From: Ruegeria arenilitoris
GTDB lineage: Bacteria; Pseudomonadota; Alphaproteobacteria; Rhodobacterales; Rhodobacteraceae
Assembly (NCBI RefSeq): GCF_013030985.1
Contig: NZ_WPYP01000006.1
Span: 1-64,000 of the forward strand
Direction of reading: 5' to 3'
DNA: 64,000 bases
The translations under genes and the position numbers were made by a program. The number at the start of each line of letters is the position of its first letter. Within the stretch, counting starts at the first letter, position 1. Below, piece by piece: positions 9,071 to 18,137 of this stretch. A model generated the notes under the pieces. That model made no database searches. It was not told the DNA's origin and worked only from the letters and a program-made list of their open reading frames with translations.

Positions 9071-9955
9071 ATGTTCGACACCGAGAAATCCACCGCCTCT
9101 GCCTGGTTCCGTCAATTGCGTGATGAAATCGTCACCGCGTTCGAAGCGCTGGAAGACAGCCACGACACCGGGCCGTTTTCCGATGCCCCGGCCGGTCGGT
9201 TCGAGGTCAAGGAAACCACGCGCCAGTCCGAGGACGGCTCGGACGCGGGCGGCGGGTTGATGTCGGTGATGCGCGGCGGGCGGGTTTTCGAAAAGGTCGG
9301 CGTCAATATCTCGACCGTTTACGGCACGCTGGGCGCCCGTGCGCAGCAGGCGATGGCTGCCCGCAAGGGTATTCCGGGCATGGCGGATGATCCGCGGTTC
9401 TGGGCCTCGGGCATATCGCTGGTCGCGCATATGCAGAACCCGCATGTTCCGGCGGTGCATATGAACACCCGCATGTTCTGGACGCCGCACGCGTGGTGGT
9501 TCGGCGGCGGATCAGACCTGAACCCCTGCATCGAATACGATGACGACACCACCCATTTCCACGCCACGCAGAAGGCGCACCTGGACCCGCACGGGCCGGG
9601 GCATTACCCGCGCCTCAAGGAATGGGCCGACGAATACTTCTATATCCCGCACCGAAAACGCGCCCGTGGGGTCGGCGGCATCTTCATGGATGATTACTGC
9701 ACCGGTGACTGGGCGGCGGATTTCGCGCTGACACAGGATATCGGTCGCGCTTTCCTGCCTGCCTTTTTGCCCCTGGTGGAAAAGCGCCGCGTGCAGGGAT
9801 TCAGCGACGACGACAAGAACACCCAACTGGTGCATCGCGGTCTCTATGCCGAATACAATCTGGTTTACGACCGGGGCACCAAATTCGGGCTGGAAACAGG
9901 CCACGACCCGGACGCAGTGCTGATGAGCCTGCCCCCCTTGGCCAAGTGGGTCTGA
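9071..9955 (+). CDS. hemF: Oxygen-dependent coproporphyrinogen-III oxidase
   Basis: HemF (294 residues, normal length) decarboxylates two propionates of coproporphyrinogen III to give protoporphyrinogen IX, using O2, in the cytoplasmic haem pathway. Diagnostic stretches include GGGLMSVMRGGRVFEKVGVN, HMNTRMFWTP (read VHMNTRMF), WWFGGGSDLNPC, GIFMDDYC and the C-terminal YNLVYDRGTKFGLETG and SLPPLAKWV. It directly follows the atypical SDR. Convergent with it, 6 bases downstream, is a small secreted-protein gene on the other strand. I see no truncation. Its presence points to aerobic haem or bacteriochlorophyll synthesis. Confidence 0.96.
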   Translation: MFDTEKSTASAWFRQLRDEIVTAFEALEDSHDTGPFSDAPAGRFEVKETTRQSEDGSDAGGGLMSVMRGGRVFEKVGVNISTVYGTLGARAQQAMAARKGIPGMADDPRFWASGISLVAHMQNPHVPAVHMNTRMFWTPHAWWFGGGSDLNPCIEYDDDTTHFHATQKAHLDPHGPGHYPRLKEWADEYFYIPHRKRARGVGGIFMDDYCTGDWAADFALTQDIGRAFLPAFLPLVEKRRVQGFSDDDKNTQLVHRGLYAEYNLVYDRGTKFGLETGHDPDAVLMSLPPLAKWV

Positions 9956-9961
9956 TTTCAC

Positions 9962-10369
9962 TCAGAAGTCAAAATCCATGATGTTGTCAAAGCAATGGCT
10001 CTGTGCACCGGATGCCGACATATTCTCACCCACACGGCTGACCGAGATCGAATAACTCTTTGAGGTGTCACCGCCCTCGGGCGGTGTCAGCGAAAACTGA
10101 ACGGTCCGTGTCTGCTTGTCATAGGCTTTGGCGACGTAAATGCGCTGGTTCGTCGGCAGCCTGAGGGTGCGGATGGCAAAATCTCCGATGCCGCACCAAT
10201 AGGCGATTGCTGCGGACGAGCCATGAGTGGCCACCTGGTAATTGCCGTTTTTCAACTGCGTGACCGTTGCACGGTATCCGGGCCTGACGGCAAAACCAAT
10301 TCCCACGGCTTGCGCCAGCGTTGGCAGCAAAAGAAGAACAACTGCGCCAGAAATTCTGAGAAACCGCAT
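9962..10369 (-). CDS. Small exported protein of unknown function
   Basis: This 135-residue protein has a clear Sec signal peptide (MRFLRISG then VVLLLLPTLAQA, cleavage near residue 21). The mature part is rich in beta-type sequence, with two Cys (in AYWCGIG and SHCFDN) that could form a disulfide in the periplasm. I recognise no domain. It is convergent with hemF and ends 6 bases from it. Downstream on its own strand nothing else is co-transcribed; upstream is the 3' end of modC. Confidence 0.65.
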   Translation of the reverse strand: MRFLRISGAVVLLLLPTLAQAVGIGFAVRPGYRATVTQLKNGNYQVATHGSSAAIAYWCGIGDFAIRTLRLPTNQRIYVAKAYDKQTRTVQFSLTPPEGGDTSKSYSISVSRVGENMSASGAQSHCFDNIMDFDF

Positions 10370-10423
10370 AGCAATAAATCCTTGGCTTTAAACACACTCG
10401 GACATTTCCATAAATCATAGTAG

Positions 10424-10449
10424 GCCCGGCTTATGAGTAAAGTCCGGGC
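10424..10449 (-). terminator. Weak hairpin downstream of modC
   Basis: GCCCGG at 10424-10429 pairs with CCGGGC at 10444-10449, right after the modC stop codon. No real T-run follows on the minus strand, so it is a weak terminator or an mRNA 3'-end stabiliser. Confidence 0.4.
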
Positions 10450-11547
10450 TTAGCGGGACCCCAACCGCCCGCCGACGTCCTGCGGCGCCAGAGCAACCGT
10501 CTTGATCACCGCAAAGCACGGCTTGCCGGGCTCCAGTCCCAGCGCCTCGACCGAGCGGCGGGTGACGCGCGCAAGTACAGGTCCTGCCGGGGTCCGGACC
10601 GAGACGATGGCTCCGGGCCCGTCGCCCGCGCGGATCGTATCAACCGCGCCTTCCAGCATGTTCAGGGCCGACAGCCCCTCGGGCCGTTTGTTGGACAGGA
10701 TGACCTCTTGCGCAGGGATACGGATGCGCAGCTCTTCCCCCACCTGATGCGGAATGCGCGGCAGGAATAAGCGCGCGCCGCCGGCATCCAGTTCGGTCAA
10801 CCCATCCGCGTGATGGTCCCGGACCCGGACCTTCAGCACCGCCCCCACGGCCCGTACGCCCGCCGGGGCAATCGACGGGTCGGCCATCACTTCGGAGGCC
10901 GGGCCGTGCCGCACTGCCTTGCCATCCTGCAAAGCAACAACCGAGGTTGCCAACCGCGCGACCTCGGCCGCGGAATGGGTGACGTAGAGAATCGGCACCG
11001 AGACCTCATCCCGCAGGCGTTCAAAATAGGGCAGGATCTCGGCCTTTCGCGCGTCGTCCAGCGCGGCCAGAGGTTCATCTGCCAGGATCAGCCGCGGGCT
11101 GGCCAGCAGGGCGCGGCCAATGGCGACACGCTGCTTTTCCCCGCCCGACAGGCCCGCGGGGCGTCGGTCCAGCAGATGGCCGATGCCCAGCATCTCGATC
11201 ACCTTGTCCGGGTCCTCGCGACGTGCCCGTTTTGGCGCGAACCAGCGCCCATAGGACAGGTTCTGCCGCACGGTCAGATGCGGGAACAGGCGGCCTTCCT
11301 GAAAGATATAACCCAAGCGCCTGCGATGTGGCGGCAGCCAGAGGTTCTGTTCGGTGTCGAACAGTTCCCACCCATCAACGGCCACCCGTCCTGCCTTGGG
11401 ACGCAGCAAACCGGCCACGGCATTGACCACGGTGGTCTTGCCCGACCCGGATTTCCCGAACAGAACCGTCACCCCCGAGGGCGCATCAAAGCTGAGGTCC
11501 AGCGTGAGATCAGGCAGATCGTGCTGCAGGCGGACGGACAGGCTCAT
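10450..11547 (-). CDS. modC: Molybdate ABC transporter ATP-binding protein ModC
   Basis: This 365-residue ATPase energises molybdate import. The ABC domain (about residues 1-235) has Walker A GKSGSGKTT, Q-loop FQEGRLFPHL, signature LSGGEKQR and Walker B LILADEPLAALD. The C-terminal third carries a molybdate-binding MOP/TOBE domain, which separates ModC from other importers and senses oxyanion levels. It overlaps modB by four bases and closes the modABC operon. A weak hairpin follows. The length is typical. Confidence 0.94.
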   Translation of the reverse strand: MSLSVRLQHDLPDLTLDLSFDAPSGVTVLFGKSGSGKTTVVNAVAGLLRPKAGRVAVDGWELFDTEQNLWLPPHRRRLGYIFQEGRLFPHLTVRQNLSYGRWFAPKRARREDPDKVIEMLGIGHLLDRRPAGLSGGEKQRVAIGRALLASPRLILADEPLAALDDARKAEILPYFERLRDEVSVPILYVTHSAAEVARLATSVVALQDGKAVRHGPASEVMADPSIAPAGVRAVGAVLKVRVRDHHADGLTELDAGGARLFLPRIPHQVGEELRIRIPAQEVILSNKRPEGLSALNMLEGAVDTIRAGDGPGAIVSVRTPAGPVLARVTRRSVEALGLEPGKPCFAVIKTVALAPQDVGGRLGSR

Positions 11548-12236
11548 GACCCGGACACCCGCGCGGCCGCACGACGACCGACATATTCCGACAGCAACAG
11601 TGCCCCCATCGCGATGATGATAGAAACGATCACCAATCGCGTCGCCGCACTTTCGCCCCCCGGCACCTGCAGAAAGGCATAGACCGCCGAGGGCAGAGTC
11701 TGGGTCTGGCCGGGGATGTTCGAGACAAAGGTGATCGTGGCCCCGAACTCTCCCATCGCTTTGGCAAAGGCGAGGATGGCACCGGCGATCACGCCGGGCA
11801 GGATCATTGGCAGGGTGACGGTCGCGAAGACAAAGGGCCGAGACGCGCCCAGTGTCGCCCCGGCCTGCTCCAGCTTGGGGTCCACCGCCTCGATCGACAG
11901 GCGGATGGCGCGCACCATCAGCGGAAAGGCCATGATCCCCGCCGCCAGCGCCGCGCCGGTCCAGCGAAAGGCCACGACGATGCCGAATTCGGCGAGCAGC
12001 TTGCCCAGCGGCCCCTGGATACCAAAGGTCAGCAGCAGCAGATACCCGGTCACCACCGGCGGCATAATCAGTGGCAGATGCACCAGCCCGTTCAGCAGTT
12101 GGCGCCCGGGAAACCGCCAGCGGGCCAGCGCGTAAGCGACAAAAACACCAAACGGCAAGGTCACCAGCGTCGCCCAGAAAGACACACGTAACGACAGTCT
12201 GAGCGCCTCAAGCTCTGCCGGACCCAACCAATCCAT
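11544..12236 (-). CDS. modB: Molybdate ABC transporter permease ModB
   Basis: This 230-residue inner-membrane permease has about five membrane spans. The coupling motif that contacts ModC is EQAGATLGASRPFVFATVTLPMI (residues about 140-163, in parts: EQAGATLGAS then TLPMILPG). KAMGEFGATITFVSNIPGQTQT near the C-terminus is a hallmark of ModB. It lies 3 bases after modA and overlaps modC by four bases, so the three are translated as one operon. No defects are seen. Confidence 0.95.
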   Translation of the reverse strand: MDWLGPAELEALRLSLRVSFWATLVTLPFGVFVAYALARWRFPGRQLLNGLVHLPLIMPPVVTGYLLLLTFGIQGPLGKLLAEFGIVVAFRWTGAALAAGIMAFPLMVRAIRLSIEAVDPKLEQAGATLGASRPFVFATVTLPMILPGVIAGAILAFAKAMGEFGATITFVSNIPGQTQTLPSAVYAFLQVPGGESAATRLVIVSIIIAMGALLLSEYVGRRAAARVSGS

Positions 12237-12239
12237 CCG

Positions 12240-13019
12240 TCAGCGCCCCGGCAGGGCAAAGCCCTGTTTTGTAAAGATTGCCCGGGCAGTGTCCGATTGC
12301 AGATGGTCCAGAAACGCCTTTGCTTCGACTGAGCCAGTGGCGGTGACGGCTGCCGGGTAAATGATCGGCGGGTGCAAATCGGGTGGAAACGAGGCCACGA
12401 CCTGAACCCGGTCTTCGACCTGCGCATCCGATTGGTAGACGATCCCCAGCGGTGCCGCCCCTGCCGCAACCAGCGCAAGGGCCGCACGGACATTGTCGGT
12501 TTGCGCGATCCGGGTCTGCACATCCTCCCACAGCCCCAGATTCTGCAAAGCCGCCTTGCCGTAAATCCCCGCTGGCACCGCGTCGACCAACGCCATCGCC
12601 AAATGCCCACTCCCCAGCTTTGCAGACAGATCGACATCCGGCTGCATCCGGCCGATCTGATCCTGACCCGCACTGCCGATCAGAACCAGCTCATTGCCCA
12701 GCAAGTCCACCCGCGACTCCGGGTTGATCAGGCCCTGATCTTGCAGAACATTCATCCAGTCCACATTCGCCGAAATGAACAGATCAGCAGGGGCCCCCAG
12801 CTGAATCTGCCGCGCCAGCACGGATGAGGCGGCATAGGACACCGTCACCTCATGCCCGGTCCGCTGTTCGAAAACTGGCGCGATCTCGTCCAGAGCGTTT
12901 TTCAGACTGGCGGCGGCGAAAACCAAAACTTCTCCCGCTCCGGCCCGGATCGGGGCCAGCGTCAAGGTGCCCAAAACCAAAGCCGCGATTACACATCGGC
13001 GGGCAAGGGACAGGATCAT
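12240..13019 (-). CDS. modA: Molybdate-binding periplasmic protein ModA
   Basis: This 259-residue solute-binding protein captures molybdate in the periplasm and hands it to ModBC. A signal peptide covers about residues 1-27 (MILSLARRC then a hydrophobic stretch to AGAGE). The mature protein starts with VLVFAAASLKNALDEI, where the two Ser/Ala positions form the oxyanion pocket, and includes SYAASSVLARQI and AVTATGSVEAKAFLDHL. The frame is open to 13181, but ATG 13019 is preceded by GGGAGAG and begins the signal peptide. It is the first gene of modABC. The 220 bases upstream, before tRNA-Val, must hold the promoter; I see no convincing ModE box there. Confidence 0.95.
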   Translation of the reverse strand: MILSLARRCVIAALVLGTLTLAPIRAGAGEVLVFAAASLKNALDEIAPVFEQRTGHEVTVSYAASSVLARQIQLGAPADLFISANVDWMNVLQDQGLINPESRVDLLGNELVLIGSAGQDQIGRMQPDVDLSAKLGSGHLAMALVDAVPAGIYGKAALQNLGLWEDVQTRIAQTDNVRAALALVAAGAAPLGIVYQSDAQVEDRVQVVASFPPDLHPPIIYPAAVTATGSVEAKAFLDHLQSDTARAIFTKQGFALPGR

Positions 13020-13239
13020 GTGCTCTCCCGTCTGGAAGGTTACAGTCCCTTCGGGAATATCTGAGGGCGCCCATGACACGCAAGCGCCTTTCCCCTCGAC
13101 CAGGGGCGCAGCCTGCGGAAAATGAACGAAATATACGAGGGCCAGGGTCAACGGAATCCACCTGACCCGGCGTTGCATCAAAGAAATTGTGCCAGACCCT
13201 CTTGCGCCCGCGCGCTGGCTTGGCTACATGCACCGTCAC

Positions 13240-13316
<77 letters not shown>

Positions 13317-13404
13317 CCTAACCTTTTGAATTAAAAGAAAAGCCTTGCAAACAAGGACGTATGTCCGTTTGAAGGTTACAACTTTGGTTACAAAAGGTGT
13401 TCCC

Positions 13405-14970
13405 ATGGCAGGCAAAGTTCGCAACCTCGTCAACCGTTCTGGTCGGTATCATGCCCGGCTTGTGGTGCCGAAAGAGTTACGTGGAATCATCGGCAAGACC
13501 GAGCTGCGCACCGCTTTGGGTGGCGATTATCGTCAGGCGCTCAAGCTGCTTCCGGGTGCCGTTGCACAGCTTCAACACCAGATCGCACTCGCTGAGCAGA
13601 AGCTGAACAGCGAGCGGGGCCGCGCCACACCTGCCCGCTATCCCTTGGCACCGGGTCAGATCGCATACAGCCATTACCACCAGCGCGTCGCCTTGGATGA
13701 CCAACTGCGCAACGATCCTCGCTACTCTGCTGTAGGCATTGATGATCTGTTAGTTGACCGCTTACGCACCGCCATCGCCGGGAACGCCAACGACGCCGAG
13801 CTGGGTGAGCTGGTCGGTGCACAAATTGAACGTTTCCGGGCTGCTGGCAGTCTGGACGCAGCACCGGGTAGCACCGAATGGCGAGCGATAGCCCGTGCCC
13901 TTTGCCAAGCAGAGCTTGAAGCCCTTGCGCGCGCCACTGAGCGCGACGAAGGCGATTTTACCGGCACACCCACTGCGCCGATCATTGTGGACGCACAGCC
14001 CCCGGAAAACGCCCCTACTCCGGTCAGTATCAAACAGCTCTGGAAAGACTACGTTGCGCACCGGCAGCAAGCCGGGTTCATGCGGTCTGGCACTGGCCGA
14101 CAACAGCCGGTCATTGATAAGCTCGTCAAATACCTGAAACATAACGATGCCACACGGGTCACCAAGAAAGACCTGATTGCGTGGCGTGATCACCTGATGG
14201 GTGACTTGTCCGCAAAGACCGTGAGCGATGTATACCTCTCAACGATCCGGTCACTGTTTTCATGGGCAGTCGAGAACGAAATTCTGACTGAGAACCCGGC
14301 TGCCAATGTGCGGCAAGCAAAGCCCAAGAAACAGCACACTCGGGAACGCGGCTATGTAGAGGCCGAAGCGAACAAGGTCTTGAAAGCCAGCCGCACCTAT
14401 AAACCCAACGAAGATGAGCGCGGCTACGTCAGGGAGAAATCGCACTTGGTCGCTGCAAAGCGATGGGCACCTATCATCTGCGCCTTCACTGGTGCGCGCG
14501 TTTCAGAGATTACCCAGCTTCGCAAAGAGGATGTGCGTAAGATCGACGGGCAATGGGTGATTAGGATCACACCCGACGCCGGTTCGGTTAAGACAGGTGG
14601 GTATCGTGACGCCCCGCTGCATCCTCAGATCATAAGCGAAGGCTTCATTGACTTTGTTGAAGCCCATGAATCCGGCCCGATGTTCCACGGCGGCACGAAA
14701 CAAGAGGACTATTCACGCAAGGCGAAGCGTATCGCAAATCAGGTGGCAGCATGGCTGAGCAAGTCCGGGCTGACCCCGGAAGGGTTGCTACCTAACCATG
14801 CGTGGCGGCACCGCTTCAAAACGCAGTGCCGCGAACTTGGTATCTCAGATCGCGTCGTTGATGCCATCCAAGGCCACGCCGGGAAAACGGCAGGTGACGA
14901 CTACGGCGACGTGACGCTCAAAACCAAAATCGACGCAATCAACAAATTGCCCTCATACGACCTAGGCTGA
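13405..14970 (+). CDS. int: Tyrosine recombinase (phage integrase)
   Basis: This 521-residue site-specific recombinase would insert and excise the element at the tRNA-Val core. The N-terminal part (about 1-60, GKVRNLVNRSGRYHARLVVP) is an arm-binding-like domain, followed by a core-binding SAM-like domain near residues 215-320 and a C-terminal catalytic domain. Catalytic residues are visible as Arg in FTGARVSEITQL, HAWRHRF (His-x-x-Arg), the His of QGHAG and the nucleophile Tyr in DDYGD. An upstream TTG (13345) is in frame, but ATG 13405 begins the conserved start. The gene sits 90 bases inside attL and reads into the element. A small terminator hairpin follows. Confidence 0.93.
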   Translation: MAGKVRNLVNRSGRYHARLVVPKELRGIIGKTELRTALGGDYRQALKLLPGAVAQLQHQIALAEQKLNSERGRATPARYPLAPGQIAYSHYHQRVALDDQLRNDPRYSAVGIDDLLVDRLRTAIAGNANDAELGELVGAQIERFRAAGSLDAAPGSTEWRAIARALCQAELEALARATERDEGDFTGTPTAPIIVDAQPPENAPTPVSIKQLWKDYVAHRQQAGFMRSGTGRQQPVIDKLVKYLKHNDATRVTKKDLIAWRDHLMGDLSAKTVSDVYLSTIRSLFSWAVENEILTENPAANVRQAKPKKQHTRERGYVEAEANKVLKASRTYKPNEDERGYVREKSHLVAAKRWAPIICAFTGARVSEITQLRKEDVRKIDGQWVIRITPDAGSVKTGGYRDAPLHPQIISEGFIDFVEAHESGPMFHGGTKQEDYSRKAKRIANQVAAWLSKSGLTPEGLLPNHAWRHRFKTQCRELGISDRVVDAIQGHAGKTAGDDYGDVTLKTKIDAINKLPSYDLG

Positions 14971-14980
14971 CGGCCATCTA

Positions 14981-15000
14981 GTTACAAACGTAACTTTTTT
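14981..15000 (+). terminator. Short hairpin with T-run after the integrase
   Basis: GTTAC at 14981-14985 pairs with GTAAC at 14990-14994, followed by six T. The stem is only 5 bp, so it is a weak intrinsic terminator, but it is well placed 11 bases after the integrase stop codon. Confidence 0.5.
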
Positions 15001-15017
15001 CTTTAACCGCGATTCAC

Positions 15018-15039
15018 AGTGTGGTATTTTTGCCACACT
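15018..15039 (+). promoter_or_regulatory. Hairpin upstream of the portal gene
   Basis: AGTGTGG at 15018-15024 pairs with CCACACT at 15033-15039 around an 8-base T-rich loop, 20 bases ahead of the portal start. It may be an operator or a leader hairpin controlling the structural operon. The evidence is the symmetry alone. Confidence 0.35.
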
Positions 15040-15059
15040 ACTATTCTCACGTGGATCGC

Positions 15060-16238
15060 ATGGCCCTTACCAAGATCAAAAAAGCACTCGGATTCAGCGT
15101 TGAAGAAAAGGCGCTGACCCTAACCGACACAGACGTGTTTCCCTTCTTTGGGGTGACGCCAACCGCATCTGGCGTTTCGGTCGGCCCCAGCAACGCCATG
15201 CGCGTTCCCGCTGTGAACTGTGCGGTGTCGCTTATCTCGGAAACAATCGGCGATTTGCCCTTTAAGCTCTATGACCGGGCATCCAAGGAAACACTGAAAG
15301 ATCATCCAGTATATCGCCTTGTGCATGATGAGGCGAACGAGTGGACGAATGCAAACGATCTTCGCAAGCAGCTAACGCGCGATGCCCTTTTGCATGGCTC
15401 AGGCCACGCCCTTCTCACCCGCCTCAACGATGAAACTCCTTTTGAGTTCCGCAGATTGGAACCCAGCAAAATTCAACAGCGCTTCGAACCGGATGGGGAA
15501 CCCTTCTATCTGGTTTCGACTGACCAAGGCCAAGAGCGTTGGTCATATCGCGACGTGTTACGCATCGAAGTTTCAGGCGGTGTTTCACCTATAGCCATGG
15601 GTCGCGAAGCAATTGCGCTGGCGTTGACCTTTGAAACCTACATGGCCCGGCAACTAAAGAACGGTGCGCGCCCTTCCATCGTCATCGAAGCCGAGAAAGC
15701 GCTCACCGCCGAAGCAAAGAAGAAAATTCTCAGCGATTGGGAACTCTGCTTTTCTGGCGACAATACTGGTAAGCCTGCGTTTCTGGATGAAGGTATGAAA
15801 GCGCGGCCTATTTCCCTGAGTCTCGCCGACGCTCAGTTTGCGGAAAGCCGTCTGGATCAGATCAGAGAAATCGCCCGTGTGTTCAATATCCCGGCCGCGA
15901 TGCTGGGTGAACTGAGCCGCGCCACTTGGTCAAATCTGGAACAGCTCAACCGACAGTTCTACGACATGACGCTAAAGCCGTGGCTAACCGATTGGTCATG
16001 GGCTTACGCGCGTTGCCTTCTGACCCCCGAAGAACGTCGCGAAAGCTACTTTGAAGCCGTCACCGACGATCTGCTGACCACTGACACCGCTGCCCGTGCC
16101 ACCGCATACGGCCAGTATCGCAGCATGGGTGTTCTGTCTGCCAACGACGTTCGCGCAGGCCTCAACCTGCCGCCCCGTGAAGGCGGTGACGAGCTGAGCA
16201 ACCCCTACACCACGACCCAGAAGGAACAGGCTGAATGA
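15060..16238 (+). CDS. Phage portal protein (HK97 family)
   Basis: This 392-residue protein would form the dodecameric portal through which DNA enters the capsid and to which neck proteins attach. HK97-type signatures are AVNCAVSLISETIGDLPFKLY (in parts: VNCAVSLISETIGDLPF), HDEANEWTNANDLRKQL, the VFNIPAAMLGELSRATWSNLEQ segment (in parts: FNIPAAMLGELSRATWSN) and the C-terminal GVLSANDVRAGLNLPPREGGDEL. ATG 15060 fits the family start. It opens the structural operon, although portal genes normally follow the terminase, which here lies 5 kb downstream. It overlaps the next gene by four bases. Confidence 0.92.
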   Translation: MALTKIKKALGFSVEEKALTLTDTDVFPFFGVTPTASGVSVGPSNAMRVPAVNCAVSLISETIGDLPFKLYDRASKETLKDHPVYRLVHDEANEWTNANDLRKQLTRDALLHGSGHALLTRLNDETPFEFRRLEPSKIQQRFEPDGEPFYLVSTDQGQERWSYRDVLRIEVSGGVSPIAMGREAIALALTFETYMARQLKNGARPSIVIEAEKALTAEAKKKILSDWELCFSGDNTGKPAFLDEGMKARPISLSLADAQFAESRLDQIREIARVFNIPAAMLGELSRATWSNLEQLNRQFYDMTLKPWLTDWSWAYARCLLTPEERRESYFEAVTDDLLTTDTAARATAYGQYRSMGVLSANDVRAGLNLPPREGGDELSNPYTTTQKEQAE

Positions 16239-16609
16239 ACCTGACCCACACCGCCTTTTTCGGCGATGGCAATTATACCTTTGCCCTGACCGATGACATG
16301 ATCACTGAGCTTGAGCGCATTGCCGATCTTGGCATTGGTGCGTTCTACCTGCGCGCCGTGAACATGCAGTTCAAACTGGTTGATCTGATCGAGATCATCC
16401 GGCTTGGTCTGATTGGTGGTGGCACCAAGCCGGAACGTGCTGCACAACTCACAGACACCTATGCCCGGAACACTCCGATTGACGATCTGTATCCGCTGGC
16501 ACTGGACATTTTAGATGCCCGTTGGGGTGGCAAATCTGACACTACCAATACAACCGATGCAGCCCAAACAGGCGACATGTCGGCAGCTCTGAATGAGGCT
16601 GCCGCATGA
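16235..16609 (+). CDS. Tail assembly chaperone-like protein of the GTA-gp10 family (Phage_TAC_11)
   Basis: This 124-residue protein resembles the gp10 family of gene transfer agents. It has an N-terminal beta hairpin (GDGNYTFALTDDMITELERI) and a helical part with the characteristic LIEIIRLGLIGGG and a closing LALDILDARWGG. Family members chaperone assembly of the tail tube around the tape measure. It overlaps the portal and the protease-capsid gene by four bases on each side, an unusual location because tail chaperones normally sit just before the tape measure. The C-terminus (Ser/Thr/Ala-rich, about 100-124) looks disordered. Confidence 0.75.
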   Translation: MNLTHTAFFGDGNYTFALTDDMITELERIADLGIGAFYLRAVNMQFKLVDLIEIIRLGLIGGGTKPERAAQLTDTYARNTPIDDLYPLALDILDARWGGKSDTTNTTDAAQTGDMSAALNEAAA

Positions 16610-18129
16610 CTGACCGTATTGAGATCAAAGCCGCATTCGAAGTTACTGACGCAGGCGAAATCACCGGGATTGCATGGCCGTTTGGCTCTGCTGACCGGGT
16701 TGGGGATGTGATTGAAAAGGGTGCGCTCACATCCCCCGAAAACCTGCCGATGCTGTTTGCCCACGATCAGGGGCAAGTCATCGGCGTTTGGGATCAGATC
16801 GCGGAAACCGACGAAGGCCTGACTGTCAAAGGCCGCCTGCTGGTGGATGACGTTGAGCGTGCCCGTGAAGTGCGCGCCATGATCCGCAGCAATGCCGTGT
16901 CTGGCCTGTCCATCGGCTTTGTCACCAAACAGCACAAACGCCACGCCAAGGGCCGCACCATCACCGCTGCCCACCTGCACGAAATCTCTGTTGTCGCCGT
17001 CCCATGTCATCCGGGCGCACAGATCACGTCCTTTAAATCGGATGACCCTCTGACCCCCTCTATGGAGACCCCCAAATTGGAAAACGAAGAAATCGAGACC
17101 GAGCAGAAGGCCGTTACCCCGGCCAACGACACGCCGCAAGTGCCTCAGATCGACACCAAGGCATTCGACAAGGTCATTGCGCGCCTGGACAAACTGGAAG
17201 CCAAAGGCAACCGGCCCCAGATCACCGGCCCGGCAAACCCCGTCATGGGCGAAGACGAGATGAAGTCTTTCGCCGCAGAGGTGAAGTCGTTGGCCTATGG
17301 TTCCGGCACCGGCGGCATTCTAGCACCTGATGCTGTCAGCAAAACCATTCTGGAAAAGGTAGCCGAGTTCTCGCCGATGCGTGGCGAAGCTCAGAAAATC
17401 CAGATGAGCGGTTCAAGCCTCCAAATCCCCCGCCTTGTGGACGAGGTCAATCCTACCGAAGTCGGTGAGACCGATGCAAAGCCGGAAAGCGAACCGTCTT
17501 TTGAGGAAATCGACCTGAAGAACTACACACTTGGTGTCGTGGTTCCTGTGACTCGAACGCTCTTGGAAGACGCTCACGTTGACCTGTCCGCATACCTTGG
17601 CAACCACATCGCACGCCGGTTCGGTCAGAAAGAATCCTCATGGTTCATTAACGGCAATGGCACCACGCAGCCGGAAGGTGTGCTGACCTCAAACGAAGTC
17701 GCCAACAACGAGGTTGGTGCAATCGACGGTGACACGCTGATTGATCATTTCTACTCACTGAAAACCGCCTACGCGCTGAACGGTGCGTGGATGATGAACC
17801 GCAAGACCATGGCGCTGGTGCGCAAGCTCAAGGATGGCAATGGTCAGTATATTTGGCAGGAAGGTATCGCTGGTCGCCAACCTCCGCAGATCATGGGCCG
17901 CCCGGTTCTCGAAGCCGTTGACATGCCCGACCCCAGCGCAGGGAACACACCCATCGTGTTTGGCGACTTCTATACCGGATACACCATTGGGGATCGCATC
18001 GCTTTCGAACTCATCAAAGATGAGATTACCGGCGCGGTGAATGACATCGTGAAGCTGATCGCCCGTCGCCGCGTTGGTGGCCGCGTTGTCATGGGTGAAG
18101 CCCTGTCGAAACTGTCTCTGGCTGCCTAA
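16606..18129 (+). CDS. Fused HK97 prohead protease and major capsid protein
   Basis: One 507-residue frame contains two functions normally on separate genes. Residues 1-145 are an HK97-type (S78) prohead protease: GIAWPFGSADRVGDVIEKGAL, candidate catalytic His53 (LFAHDQG), Ser102 (SGLSIGF) and Glu126 (HLHEISVVAVP). Residues 150-225 form a charged, Glu/Lys-rich linker that could act as the delta scaffold domain. Residues 226-507 are an HK97-fold capsid protein: GTGGILAPDAVSKTILEKV, SPMRGEAQ, FINGNGTTQPEGVLT, WMMNRKTMALVRKLKDGNGQY and GDFYTGYTIGDRI. There is no stop or frameshift between them. Self-cleavage in the linker is inferred. It overlaps the upstream gene by four bases. Confidence 0.92.
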   Translation: MTDRIEIKAAFEVTDAGEITGIAWPFGSADRVGDVIEKGALTSPENLPMLFAHDQGQVIGVWDQIAETDEGLTVKGRLLVDDVERAREVRAMIRSNAVSGLSIGFVTKQHKRHAKGRTITAAHLHEISVVAVPCHPGAQITSFKSDDPLTPSMETPKLENEEIETEQKAVTPANDTPQVPQIDTKAFDKVIARLDKLEAKGNRPQITGPANPVMGEDEMKSFAAEVKSLAYGSGTGGILAPDAVSKTILEKVAEFSPMRGEAQKIQMSGSSLQIPRLVDEVNPTEVGETDAKPESEPSFEEIDLKNYTLGVVVPVTRTLLEDAHVDLSAYLGNHIARRFGQKESSWFINGNGTTQPEGVLTSNEVANNEVGAIDGDTLIDHFYSLKTAYALNGAWMMNRKTMALVRKLKDGNGQYIWQEGIAGRQPPQIMGRPVLEAVDMPDPSAGNTPIVFGDFYTGYTIGDRIAFELIKDEITGAVNDIVKLIARRRVGGRVVMGEALSKLSLAA

Positions 18130-18137
18130 CCCAGCCC

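Noticed and set aside
13020..13239. ModE box or molybdenum-cofactor riboswitch upstream of modA
   Set aside because: I found no convincing TATA-rich inverted repeat or conserved riboswitch segments; only a loose AATATAC stretch is present.
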